Below, piece by piece: positions 27,256 through 41,644 of a stretch of DNA of 64,000 bases (positions within the stretch are counted from its first letter, which is position 1; the number at the start of each line of letters is the position of its first letter). The position numbers were made by a program, and so were the translations under genes. Source of the DNA: Cystobasidiopsis lactophilus (lineage: Eukaryota > Basidiomycota > Agaricostilbomycetes > Agaricostilbales > Chionosphaeraceae); the NCBI GenBank assembly GCA_001599975.1, contig BCIO01000002.1:2925883-2989882 (forward strand), given 5' to 3'. The notes under the pieces are model-generated. The model was given only the letters and a program-made list of their open reading frames with translations. It was not told where the DNA came from and ran no database searches.

Positions 27256-27523
27256 CTTGAATGATGATGGTCGCACAGACGAAAGAGGCGATCCGAGGGC
27301 CGCCAGTTGGATGCCCACGTTCTTCAAACCTATCGGAGGAAACACGAAATCATAGGCTCAGTCAGCAGCAGCCATCTGTTTGATGCATATAGAGAAGAGA
27401 CGCCGGAAAGGGATGCAGAGCAGCTCATGAAGCAAGGACGCGTTCGACGCTCGGCGCGATCCAGCGGGCAGGAGTCGACGCCAGACGCCACAGCTGAGGT
27501 GCAACAGGCGCCTTCGGCGCCTT

Positions 27524-29836
27524 ATGAGCAGTCTGAAAATGATAGCAGTACATCTCGGTCCCATGATTGAGGCATCTAGAAGCAAAGAGCGACTGAAAGA
27601 GCTCAACAGACAAGCACTTTGGTCGCCACCAACCAACTTGCGCTCTCCAGCTAGCAATGTCGACTCGATTTTGACGGCACATCTGGCCATGAGCACGAAC
27701 AAGTTTGTGACCCTTCTCCAGCAAGCCGAGGCTGGCGACATCCACGGTAGCGGCCATGGTTTCTGCGACAATGCGCTGCTCCCTCGCGTCCATTTCCGCC
27801 CTTGCATTCCACGCCACTCAAAGGCAACGATCCCGGTCGCGTCTACCTCAAAGCTTCCCTCACCGAAGGGCAAGGACAGGGCGTTGGATGAGCCGACGTC
27901 TCAGTCTACGGCAGACTACATCCACCGTCTCGAAGGGCATTCTAGGACTAAAGCCGGAATCAAGAGGAGCGCGGAAGAGATTGCTCAGATTACGTATGAT
28001 ACCAGCGTGGGCTCAAAGTTCTTTGACCGAGAGAGGGAGAAGAACGAACAGCTCTCAAGGGACATGGCGCTGGTGCTTGAAGATGTCGAGCGGAAGCTTG
28101 TGAAGCGGAAAGGCAATCTGGCACAAGAAGAGTTCGAGATGGACAAGCTAGCCGAATCCATTGAGAAGCGAGAGCGGGACCTCTCAAGAGTAGTGGCGTG
28201 CGTTGACGCCGATGCCTTCTTTGCGGTGAGTCGAATTGAATCTGTATGGAATCCGGGCTCAAGTGTCTTCAGTCTGTGGAAGAGCTATACAATCCGTCTC
28301 TCCGGGGTCAAGCCTTCGTCGTTGGTCGAGGGATTTGTCTGACAGCGAGCTATGAAGCTCGCAAATTCGGCTGCCGCAGTGCGATGGCTGGTCATACCGC
28401 ATTGGCTCTCTGCCCGAACTTAATCTTCGTCGAGCCTTCCATCGAGCGGTACCAGCAAAAGTCGGCTGAGATCATGGTGGGTTGCCTTGCTCACATTTCC
28501 CATGCAAGCTAGCTTGAAATCGGCTTCACAGGAGGTATTTTCGCGCTACGGCAAGATGGCGCAATGCAGCCGCGATGAAGCCTACTTGGATTTGACCGAT
28601 GCATTGGCCAACACCACGGTTTCGGAACTGATGGAAGACTTGCGTCGGACAGTCCAGAAAGAGACGGGGCTCACTGTCTCTTGTGGTGTCGGTCCCAACA
28701 AGATGCTAGCCAAGGTAGGACATGCACTGCAAATGCACAAAGCACGTCGGGAACTTGATTTCTTGCACGCAGATCGCAGCTGACATCAACAAGCCGGACG
28801 GAACCTTCATAGTGCCTTCCGACCGAGACTCCATCATGTCGTTTATGTCGGAGCTTCCCATTCGGAAGGTGCCAGGGATAGGCCGGGTAGCGGAGGCTTG
28901 GTTGGACAAGCTGTGCGTCCGCAAGTGTGGTGATATCTGGACACGCCGTGGCCACCTTCGACTCTTGGACGCAGAACTGGGCGACCTGGTCAGAGTCTAC
29001 CTAGGAGTTGCAAGTAACGAAGTGGTGAACGGGGCGCCAGAAGACCGCCTCAGCTGTGGCAGAGGATGGACGTTCGACCCGACTTCCGACTACAATCAAC
29101 TGCTCGTTGAGCTGCGAGCAATGGCGGATCAACTCGAGCGAGATGTTCAAGCTGTCGAGATTGGTGGTCAGACACTCACTCTGGAGATCAAATATGATAC
29201 GTTCGAGGTGGTCTGTCGCGCTTCTTTCTCTCGCTCCGGTGCAGAGTTGGCTCATATACGAGACGAGCAGGAAACAAAGTCTCATGCGATGCCGAATGCG
29301 ACGTCGATCAGCAAGGCCGACGATTTTTTCCGGATCGGGAAGCAGCTGCTGGACGCAGAGCTGACGCGCAGAGCGAAGGCAATCAAGAAAGGAGAGATGC
29401 CAAGAGGATCATATGGGGCCGAACACCCCACGCTGCGTCGGATGTCCCTGCGCCTTTCACGCCTACGCGACAATTCAGCCACCGCGATCTCGAAACGGGG
29501 CGAGAACGGCGAAAAGCTCTTTGACAATGTAGGGATCTTGATTTCACTACACACTTAGGTACTTTCTGACTGCTATCTCGCCAGTGGCTACACTCGACCG
29601 CCACCAATGCGGTTGTCGACCTCACACAAGAAGACAGCGGCTGTCTCGAAGGCGGCACTTGCCCCGTCTGCGAGCGAACCTGGGACTTCGTATCGACCTC
29701 ATTTCTTCAGAAGCATGTTGACGATTGCCTCGCCTCGGCGCAGTCAAAGGCCAAGGAAGGGGGCCACAAGAGGAGGAAGACGGCGCCAAACGCGTTCTCG
29801 GTCATGATGAAGGCTCGGAGCCCTTCAAGGGGTTAG
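27524..29836 (+). CDS. DNA polymerase kappa (Y-family translesion polymerase)
   Basis: Bypasses bulky and minor-groove DNA lesions. The kappa-type N-terminal clasp is present (AEEIAQITYDTSVGSKFF), then the metal site VACVDADAFFA|SVEELYNPSL, split by an intron after FFA. Palm and finger blocks follow: YEARKFGCRSAM, SRDEAYLDLTDAL (catalytic Asp-Glu), VSCGVGPNKMLAK, KPDGTFIVPSD and RKVPGIGRVAEAWL. The C-terminus has CPVCERTWDFVS...HVDDC, a C2HC UBZ4-type ubiquitin-binding finger, placed before the stop at 29834-29836. Two ATGs are possible, 27524 and 27689 (MSTNKFVTLLQQA); I list the longer. At least four introns. It is head-to-head with the phospholipase gene. Confidence 0.9.
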
Positions 29837-29847
29837 CCTCTCGCCTG

Positions 29848-30490
29848 TCATTGTATTCTGCGCTCCTGTAACCGTGTCTCTGATCCTAGGATGAACGGAG
29901 TACCTCCGATTTCTCCCACTTGTCGCGCTGGCAGAGTTGGCCCAAAGAGATTGGCCGAAGAAACTTTTGCTCCTTTCTTCATATGTGCGGCAGACAGCAG
30001 CTCCTCCGTGTTGCTATTCTCATCGCAAAAATCCCTTGATGTGTATAGTGTCAGCGGCTGTCGAGAGAGAACTCACATATTCCTCGCCAAGCGTCTCAGC
30101 GCCCTTATGCTTTTGTTCTGTTGCCATTGCGGCGCCTCGTCTTCTTGCTGTTGCAGGCAGTTGTCGAGTGATGATCAGAGCGGGCCGGTGGCTTGGTACA
30201 TTCTATCGTTGACGGACTTGGAATTTGGGCGGCTTGAAGGTGGCAAGGCCTTCAGATGCGGTTTTCGGGTCTGCTGGCTCTGCTTCTGATGGGCAACCTG
30301 GGGGCTTTGGGGTCTGGAATGGAGAATGCTGTATGGTGTGATTGGCAAATATGAAGTCTATGATGTGTGTTTGGCCTCCACTGTGGCCACATTGTCCACT
30401 GTTGAAATTGACGCCGACTGCTCGCTCCCTCGGCTTAGCAATCTGCAGATACTCGGTTAGCGACTTCAATCGAGCTGATGGGAATTGCAT
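29848..30490 (-). CDS. Candidate small gene, unrecognised
   Basis: No family recognised. Three minus-strand exons join in phase through GT-AG introns. The first runs from ATG 30490 (MQFPSARLKSLTEYLQIAK) and ends KTASEGLATFKPPKFQ. The second begins QEDEAPQWQQNKSIRALRRL. The third has MKKGAKVSSANLFGPTLP and ends ERRIQ, with TGA at 29848-29850. The second intron would be 43 bases. The first exon overlaps the proposed last exon of the ABC transporter upstream on the same strand. Either that gene stops earlier (TGA at 30492) or this first exon is wrong. The second and third exons read more like protein than the first. The end lies 11 bases from the stop of the polymerase gene. Confidence 0.3.
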
Positions 30491-33013
30491 CTCACTGGTC
30501 GTGAACCATGGCAGAGAAGCGCGTGTTGCTGCGCGAGAGCTCCTGAAAGCTTCCACTCTCGATGACGTTGCCGTCCTCAAGATAAACAACCCTGTCTGCC
30601 GTCTTGAGTGTTGACAGTCGATGTGCGATTCTGAGTAGGCTCGGGAATATCAGCAGCGGAGCGGAGAGAAGGCTCAACAGAGCAAACACGCACAAGATTG
30701 TGGTCAGTGCCTGCGATTTGGAAACTCTGCAAGAAGCCAGTCAGAACACGTCAAGCATCAACGAGACAAACATTCGCACTTGATCACTGCTTCGTTGACC
30801 AGGGCCTCGCTGACACTATCCAAAGCGCTGGTCGCCTCGTCGAGTACCAAGATATGAGGCTTCCGGCTGTCATGCCCATCGCGTCAGCGGTAGTGCGTAA
30901 AGAAAGTAGTAGAATAGACTCGCATCAAAGCTCTAGCGATGGCCAGCCGCTGCACTTGCCCGCCGCTCAATGAGGTCTTGATGATTGACGTGTCGAACCC
31001 GTCAGGCAGTCTCTCGATGAATTCGAGGCAGTTGGCCGCCGCCGCGGCGTCTCGGATCTCCTCCATTGTCGCTTCGGGCTTTCCGTACGCGATGTTCTCT
31101 GCGATTGTTTCGGCCCATAACGTGGGGTGCTGGTCAACGAAAGCAATCCGGTCCCGCCAACTTTCGGGCGTCAATGCGGATATCGGCTCGTCCCCATAGA
31201 GAACCGTGCCTTGAGATGGGTCGTAGAAGCGCAAGAGAAGAAGGGCGACAGTGCTTTTGCCCGACCCTGATCCGCCAGCGATGGCCACACTGCTGCCAGG
31301 TGTTATTGACAGGTTGAGGTTCGTCAGAACGGGCGCAGTAGGCCGTGTTGGATATGCGAATGAGACGTTTTGGAAGAGGATAGGTTTGGGCGGTTCTTGT
31401 GGCGAGATTCTGCGGCCCACGCCAGAGACCACAGAGCGCTGGCCAGGAGTAAGCTAAATCTCCAGAGCGTATACTTGCCGATCTCACAGGTTTGGCATCC
31501 ATCAGTTCGAACAAGCGTCCACTTGCGCCCAGACCTCGCATGATGGTCGAATAGAAGGAGGTAAGAGCTGAGAATCGGCTCGGCTTTCATCAGGACCTAA
31601 GGGCACCAGTGACAAGGGCACGGCTTACAGGAAATAGAGCGTCCTACGTAGAGCGCGTAGAAACATAGACTCGTCAGCTGCCGGTAATTTTAAAAAGTGC
31701 GAAAACGACGGATTAGCTTGCGACAGGCTTGGGAATAGTAGTCACGACGTACCTGACCGACCGTGATCTCTCCCTTAGAGACCAGACTTCCGCCGTAGCT
31801 CAGCAGAGCCAAAAGAGTCAGGTTGCCCACAAAGCCAAGCCCCGAGAAGAACAAGGCGGAAGCCCAGGCCTCCTTCTTGAAGAGTTCGAAGATGCCCTCG
31901 ACCCTCTTTGAGTATTGGCTGATCGTGCGATGCTGGCCGTTGAATGCCTGCACTGTTCGGATGCCCTGGATCTTTTCCTCCGCCAAAGTGACCATCTTTG
32001 CGATCGACTTCTGAGTCTGCTTTGACAAGCTCTTGATGTAGCGGCCATAAAGGACGGCCCCGATCTGCAGAATTGCGAATTTTAGACTGTTTCTCTGATA
32101 CAAAAACACAAATGCCTACAGCTGAGGGTGGAATGAGAAACATCACCAAGAATGTCAACTTGACCGAAATGTAAAGCATTAAGCCAACACCAGTGATGGC
32201 CGTTAGGACAGCAACACCGGCTTCGTTCAGTTCTCTGGTGATGGCGTCACCAACCAGGTTGGCGTCAGAACCCAAGCGGGAAAGGATGTCGCCCGTCGAC
32301 TTGACGCCATCCCCTTTTTTGTCGCCCGATGTCGCCTCCACCTTGACCATCTCTGCTTCCTTTGAAATGTGTTCGTCCTTCTCCACCTCTTTTGATCCGG
32401 CGTCATGCTGCTCCGCCGGTTCTGCTTTCGGTGCAGCCACTAGCGCCTTGTTTCCCTGCATATCGAACCAAGCGATATCTTGGCGCATCACATTGGAGAA
32501 GCTGGCTGTTCGGATGTTGGCGATAATTCTCTGCCCAGCGATCCGCATGACAACGATCCGCCCAATGTTGAAAGCGGCCCCCAAGATGAACAGGCCGAGG
32601 CCGGCAGCTGCAGCGACTGGCAGAGAGACCGGGAGCTGACTGACTTGGGCTGTACCTGCGAACAGGTCGAGAGCTTTGCCGATGACGGCTGGGAAAGCCA
32701 TCGAGATCGAGGTCGACACGACAGTGAAGCCGAACGCCAGAGCAAGCCGCCGTTGCTCCGGCTTTGCCAGCTTGAATAGCTTGGCTATCTCAGCAGGCCG
32801 ACTTTTCCCAGACGCCTCTGCTGAGTTTGACGCTGAGCTCGCGAATCCGGAACGCTGAAGAGCATGCCGATGCGCGACGAGGCCTCTTTGCCAGTGAGGA
32901 TGGGCAAAGGGCCTTGTTAGGGCTGCGGTTTGGCGAAACAGCATGCTCGATGAGGAACACTGTGCCATATTCCGAGACAGGCCAGGCAGGAAGAGGCGGC
33001 TAACAGGCGGCAT
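30358..33013 (-). CDS. MDL1: Mitochondrial ABC half-transporter, MDL1/ABCB10 type
   Basis: Homodimeric inner-membrane ABC exporter, linked in yeast to peptide export. The ATG at 33013 opens an Arg/Ser-rich presequence (MPPVSRLFLPGLSRN). The transmembrane domain includes LALAFGFTVVSTSISMAFP and LAEEKIQGIRTVQAFNGQ. The nucleotide-binding domain has Walker A GGSGSGKST, Q-loop FVDQHP, signature SLSGGQVQRLAIARAL, Walker B ILVLDEATSALD and the switch IAHRLST. An acidic, Lys/Glu-rich stretch of about 60 residues interrupts the first cytosolic (matrix-side) loop, between DMQGNK and STGDILSRLGSD. The end is either TGA at 30492 or, after one more intron, SRGSEQSASISTVDN with stop at 30358. At least seven introns. 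Confidence 0.88.
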
Positions 33014-33503
33014 TGCTTTCCGGAGGCCAATGCCCAAAAAGTTTAATTAGGCGAAGGAGTGTCAACGAGCTTCGAGAGCATCAGCTCTGGCCTTGTACGA
33101 GGTTTTAGCGAGCTTGAAGAGTTGAAAACATGAAGCCCAGAAGTTGAAAGTCGGCTGGCGCAGAGCAAGGCAGCTCGCAGGCATCGACTCTCTTTCCCGT
33201 CCGGCCAACTTGGTCGATGGTACCTTTAGCGAGCTCGAGATGCAGCGAGCTGGCCTGAAACCTGTTTCAATGCTTACCAACACTGTCGCGGAGCGCCGGC
33301 CGGTCCTTGCCAAGCCCGTACCGAGGCGATGTCTTCTTGCCACCACTAGGACCGGCCTGCCTCTCTCGTTGCTCTCTAGCCACCACCTTCCTGTTTTGAT
33401 TCTGCTTTCAGCTGGTCTGAATACCCACTTTTCTGAGGATCCCTCGTTCCCCCATTTGCAACAACGTTTTCCAATCGTCAACCACCGACCCTAAAAGAGA
33501 AGA
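33014..33503. other. Divergent intergenic region, ABC transporter and unknown gene
   Basis: About 490 bases. Both strands carry medium open frames, but neither shows protein features. Pyrimidine-rich stretches precede the ATG at 33504. Probably two promoters and 5' UTRs. Confidence 0.4.
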
Positions 33504-34585
33504 ATGTCGTCCAGCGAAGTCAAGCCGCGAGAGATCCCCATCTCTATCTCTCCCTCTGAGCAAGGCCGCAAGAGGACGAGCAGCATGAGCTCGGCGTTGG
33601 GGGCTATCGGTACGCTCCTTCGCCGCAAGTCGAGCCAGCACTCCCATTCTGGCTTGGGTGGCGAAGAGACCTGGTCGAACGCAGGCTACGAGATCCTGCC
33701 TGACAATGCTCGCTTCTGTCTCACGGCTCTCAAGCTGCCGGAAGATGCGTCTGGAACGACGTCTTCGCCCAACGCCATCGTCCATCACGGCTGCTGCCAA
33801 CGCCTCGGTCGAGCCATCCCTCCTCGGGCCGCCTACAAGCTCGAATGCTCTGGTCCGATCCCTACAACCCAGACTTTTGAGCTGAAGGAGCTGTCCCCCG
33901 CCTTGCTGCAGGCCGGCAGGAACCGAGTGGAGATCTTGTTCTTGGCTGATGATGGTGAATATACCGTGCTGGCTGCGGTCAAGGCGCTTCAGGTCCGTTC
34001 TCGAGCTGGGAAGGCTTTGGCTGAGACGTGAGCTTCCCGGTTCCGCGAGTGTCCGATGTAGTCTAACTTTGGAATGCAGCCTTGATGGCGACACGCACCT
34101 GACGTTTACCAAGTCTCACTGCTCGGTCAGCTTCTGGGTTACCGTAGAGGGCTGGCTTATGAGGTAGGAGAGTTTGCGACAGGCTGCGAACCCTAATACT
34201 TACGTCCAAGACCAATAGAGCTAAGGACCGCAAGAAGAACATGCTCTGGCGGGTTAGCTACGAGCCCGAGGAGTCGAGCTACCTCGTCAGCTCCCTCTTG
34301 TCTTCTTCGCCCGAGGACGCGCCCTCTTCGGATGCCCCGGCGGGCGCCACCGCCCTGCCTGCCTCCCGCTCCAACAGCCGCGTCCGACAGCGCCCCCAGC
34401 GGTCCAGCTCTCTGTCCGTCATCGAAGACTCGCTCTCGTTTCAGCCCTCAACCGAGTCTTCGTCTGTCGCTGCCCCAGCCCCGAGCAAGCCCGTTGCCAT
34501 CGTCGAGGAAGCCGCCAAGCCCTCGCCCGTAGACGCCACCGTCCTCGCCCGCGCTTACTCCCAAATCTCTGGCATTCGTTCTTAA
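33504..34585 (+). CDS. Unrecognised Ser-rich protein
   Basis: No family recognised. Starts MSSSEVKPREIPISISPSEQ; a basic, Ser-rich N-terminus (KRTSSMSSALGAIGTLLRRKSS) suggests phosphorylation. The middle is a compact, probably beta-rich domain: FELKELSPALLQAGRNRVEI, FLADDGEYTVLAAVKAL, LDGDTHLTFTKSHCSVSFWV, then WRVSYEPEESSYLVSSLL. The tail is low-complexity (Ser/Ala/Pro). Two introns are clear: GT at about 34029, rejoining at LDGDTH, and one after the exon ending VEGWLM(R), about 34165-34217. Length about 320 residues. It precedes SEC5 on the same strand by about 110 bases. Confidence 0.65.
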
Positions 34586-34692
34586 AGGAGGGGGCTCTGG
34601 TCTTGCTTGTCAATTAGAACTGCCAATTGTCGCTCCTTTGAAACATGCTCGTTTACACGCTTCTTGTTTGGATTCGACCGTCCGGCGGCGCG

Positions 34693-37600
34693 ATGCCTAA
34701 ACGCTATGATTTCGGGGATGAAGCGGACAGTGAGCACCCTTGAGCTGCTCCATGCTTACTATGCAGCGAGCTAGAAGTGGGCGAGCGACAGTTCTGCGGA
34801 CGTACAACATTCAAACGCTGAACCCGGATCGCTGGCAAGTCGTCGACAACCTGGACGATGCGGCTTCGGTCGCCGACTCGATTGCCGCCGCCAACATCAA
34901 GGGCGACGAACCAGACGCGCTGGGCCTGCGCAGGGGCAACACGCTAGCGTGAGCCGGCGCTACCTTGACAGCATGAATTGGGCCGCCCCTGATGCTCGTG
35001 TATTCGCGCCGACCTCACAGCTCGCTGCCGGACTTGCCAACAGAGCTCAGGGCCGCCGTCTTGCTGCAGTCCAAGACGTTTGACCCCAAGAACTTCCTCG
35101 CCACGGTCCATCCCAATGCGACGTTCAAGGACCTCAGCCGGGGCAGGGAGAACCTCAAGGGTGCGTCTGCGTCCTCCACCGCTTTCCAGTTTGGATATAC
35201 CTTATAGTCATGGCCACAGACGCACTGGAGCTCCGATCTGAGGCGCTAAAGGTCCTGGTCGAGCAGGAGTTTGACCGGTTCGTCAGTGTCAAAGCGGCCA
35301 CCGCGAGCAAGTCCTCCCTTCCACCTGCGTGATTGCTCGCTTACACGCCGAAAAACAGGTGTATTCAGTAACATGAAAGAAGGCCCGCTGTCAGAGCATT
35401 CAGACTATGGCGTCAAGTCGCTCAAGGACTCCCTCAAAGGCGAGCACCACTTCCCTCCCTTTTGTTCGGGCGTAGCTCATACGAACGTGGTGCCCGAAGA
35501 GGCCACTTCGAAAGCCAATCAAGTATATACGCCGATTTTGGACGCCGCTATGAAGGCCAATCGACTCCGGACCACCCTCACCGTGTTTGAGCGCAGCAAG
35601 TTCTTCTTCAACTTGCCCGCCGTCCTTCTGGAAGCCATTGAAGCTGTTCGTTCTTTGACCTTTCTTTCCTTGGGTGAACTGAACAAGGGTGTGCAGGGTC
35701 GGTATGAAGCCGCTCTCCTAGCCTACAAGAAGGGCCAATACATGCTCGACGGCCGGCCCCAGCCTTTGCTTGGTTTACCGCCCACTGCCGAAGTGACTTT
35801 GCTGCAAGAACAGCAAGCAAAGAGGATCTACGACAAGGTGTGGTCCCAAGTGACCAAGATCATCGCCGACTTCCAACACACCTTGAGCCGCAAGCTGCGC
35901 GACCCCAAGACGGGCATTGACGAGACGGAGAAGCTGATTGAGTGGGTCGCTCGTTTCACCACAGGTCTTGGGACCTCTTTGATGCGACGGCGGTCTTTCA
36001 CAGCATTCTGCTCGAATTGGACCCGGCAAGCGACCCGGTCTGGATCTACCTCGAGACCCAGCACAAGCGCATTCTGGAGCGGCTCAACTATGTGTTCAAC
36101 AGTACGAAAGAAGCATGGGCAGATGTTGATCGGCAGGAACGGCACGCAGAGGTGTCGGAGGACGCGGCCGCCCTCAGCTTGCGCGGATGCATCACGTTCC
36201 TGGACCAGCCTGAATCGGAGACTGTCATCGGTGAGCGGCCACCCCTCGATCCAAGATGGATTCAAGCCGAAAGTTGCGGACGCAGAGCGGTCGTTTGGCG
36301 CCAAATCATGGCAAGGCGTCTTCAACATTGTGCGCATCCTGTCCGAGACTATTCTCGCCGTCTTGCCTGGCCTTTGGAAGGTCGCTTCCGCTTATAGTCA
36401 GGGAAAATATTCGAAGGTGCGTGGCGGCTCGATAAGCTTCCCTGTTCTGCAGCTAAAAGCGAAGGCGCGGTGCACAGGGCAACTCAACCAGCCATCGCAA
36501 GAACATCTCGGTCACCCAGGGCATCACCAACGAGATCGTCGACACTTACATCTCCCTCCTCTCCCACTTCTTTGCTCTTTCGTTATCCCAAGCCGTCGAG
36601 AATGTCGAAGCGCCAATCGTCATGCCCGACTACGTGCCCGCGCACGCGAATGCGCTCAGCGTTGCCTTACACCTTGTCAAGCTTTTGACCGAGCTCAGTG
36701 ACACGGCGAACGAGCTGGCAGCTTTGAACCTGCCGCAGGAAGCGGCTTCGAACTTGAAGGAGCTGGTGGCGACTGCCCGGTGGCAATTCGAGGAAAGCGT
36801 CTGCTTGGCTTGGGTTCGAGGTTCGTCAAGTTCCCATCGTTATCAGACCACCCTGATGATTTTGCTTTTTGTGCGAACAGACGCCAAGACGTTTTATCGG
36901 TTGGAGAACTGGGTGTCCGATCCCGACGAGCCGACGACGACGGTCTACCTCAAATCTGCCGATGCCTTCCAGCGAGCAATAGCTTCAAGAGCGTACCGGA
37001 TAGCTGGCGGCAGCGAAGACCACGCCACCAACATCTTCAAGCCGCCTTCTCGTGTGCCGACGAAAGCAATCAAGCCTGACGTGGGTGCTCGATTGCCATA
37101 ACTCTTTCTCCAGAGCTAAGCTTCAGACATGATCGCCCACAGAGTCTGCCACAGCAATTCGTCCAGCGCGTTCAGTCAGCGTACCTAGATGCTCTGTACG
37201 CTTTCTTGGACGGCTTGGTTCATGTCGCTTTCTCGCCTCCGATACGACTCGACTCCAAGCCTTTGGTTAATGACATTATGGCCGGAAGGTCGAAAGCCGC
37301 AGCTGATGTCGATAATGTGGTGCGTGCCGTCTCACCTCAGTCCAGTGGACTGCCTTGAGCACAGGCATTACAGGACACACGCATCATGTTGACGGTCAGC
37401 AATTTGGCTTACCTCAATGACACTGCTTTGGCCGCTATGGTCCGTCAATTCGAGCGGGCGTTCCGAGTGGAGATGTCTGGCGACATCGCGGTGGGTGGCT
37501 GGACTTCCTCAGTCAATCTTCATCGACTGACTTTCCGTGATTCACTCCCACAGACCTTGAAGGATGTGGTCTCTCAGCTTGACAAGATCTTGTTTGACGA

Positions 37601-38329
37601 TTTCACCAAGCGCAAGTCGGAAGAGATTGGCACCATCATCCGCCATGGCATCATTGACAGCGGCTTCGATTGGTTACACTCTCCTCAGCCTACTGGTGGA
37701 TTTTTTCCCCTCTCCTTGATCGTTGGTCAAGGGACTGAATGGGATCCGCAGAGGTCCACGCCTACGTTTACGAAACCCTGTTGAGCCTGGTGCTCATCCA
37801 CGCCCAAACCACGGCCGTCGCCAGGCCGCTGGTCAACCGCACGCTTTCCACCTTGGTCCAAGAGATTGCGAACGTCGCGCATCACTGCTTTGTCCAGATT
37901 CCCCGCTTTGGGATGGGTGGCATGCTGCAGGTGAGCCGCATCCCTCCGCTTTGCACCAGTCAATGGCGCTCAGTTATTCTTGGCGGCTCACAGGCTACGC
38001 TGGAGATCGAGTTCCTCCATCAAACGCTCTCCCAGTTCGTCAGCTCGGCCGCGGACGCCAAGCTGCAGGAGATCTACCAAGTCATTTCCCAGTCCTACCA
38101 CCGCCAGCCCGGCCGGGACGGCGAGAACGCGTCCGAGCTACAGCAGGCTTTGGACCAAGTCAAGAAGACGTGGGTCGTTTAGATCTCCCGAATTGCGAAC
38201 TTTATCCTCAATTCTCTCATCGCTCACGCCCACAGATTGGCCGCCTCCCGCAAAGCTACAGCTCTCCAGTTCCTATGCTTCAGAGGTTCCAAGCACAAGA
38301 ACAGCGCGCAGACTTCTCAGGCCTCGTGA
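34693..38329 (+). CDS. SEC5: Exocyst complex subunit Sec5
   Basis: Subunit of the exocyst, which tethers secretory vesicles to the plasma membrane. The ATG at 34693 (MPKRYDFGDEAD) starts a short first exon. Diagnostic is the N-terminal block KTFDPKNFLATVHPNATFKDL, then EQEFDRFVSVKAAT, FSNMKEGPLSEHSDYG, RLRTTLTVFERSKFFFNLP and GRYEAALLAYKKGQYMLDGR. The rest is the helical rod, with weaker conservation. The last exon ends FRGSKHKNSAQTSQAS, with TGA at 38327-38329. About ten introns. The intron after KAATA appears to use a GC donor (GCAAGT); see findings. Start and N-terminal blocks are firm; internal exon borders between 35.9 and 37.7 kb are approximate. Confidence 0.88.
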
Positions 38330-38641
38330 TGACCATTCAGCGCGGGATCAACAATGCCCTGATGCGAGAAGCTCGGCTTGGGAACTGGCTAAGGACAAGT
38401 GCTGTGGCCTTAGAAGCAAGTCTAGAGGACTCTACAATGTAATATCACGCTTGTATAGCGACTGGATCGCGTACCAAAATCCGCATCACCCTGGCCAATT
38501 TCAGGACGCGTCGCTAGCCACTCTGAAGCCGACAGCGAAGTTGCGGCCTCTGTTCACCCCGTTCCCGCCTGCTTCGACCGACCTTTTCTGTTCATTTAAA
38601 TCGCTCTGAAGCCACTTGCACCAGCCCGCAAATCGCCCAGC
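38330..38641. other. Intergenic, SEC5 to CTP synthase
   Basis: About 310 bases. AT-rich patches near 38440 and 38595. No gene seen; it probably holds the SEC5 terminator and CTP synthase promoter. Confidence 0.4.
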
Positions 38642-41509
<2,868 letters not shown>

Positions 41510-41644
41510 TTTCGGCCTATTTCGTTATCTCTCACCCCTCATGTTTTGGTCCCTTTAATAAGTCCGTTCTCGTCATCCCATAGAAAGAATGTGCTCTCTC
41601 GCGGTTAAGACCTGTGTAATTTTACAAGACTCGAACATAAAACT

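Noticed and set aside
33062-33494. Open frames on both strands between the ABC transporter and the Ser-rich gene
   Set aside because: Neither gives recognisable or well-composed protein; they fit a promoter region.
35440-35500. A second GC-AG intron in SEC5
   Set aside because: The unspliced frame is open with a length divisible by three, so the segment could be a real insertion; homology alone does not decide.
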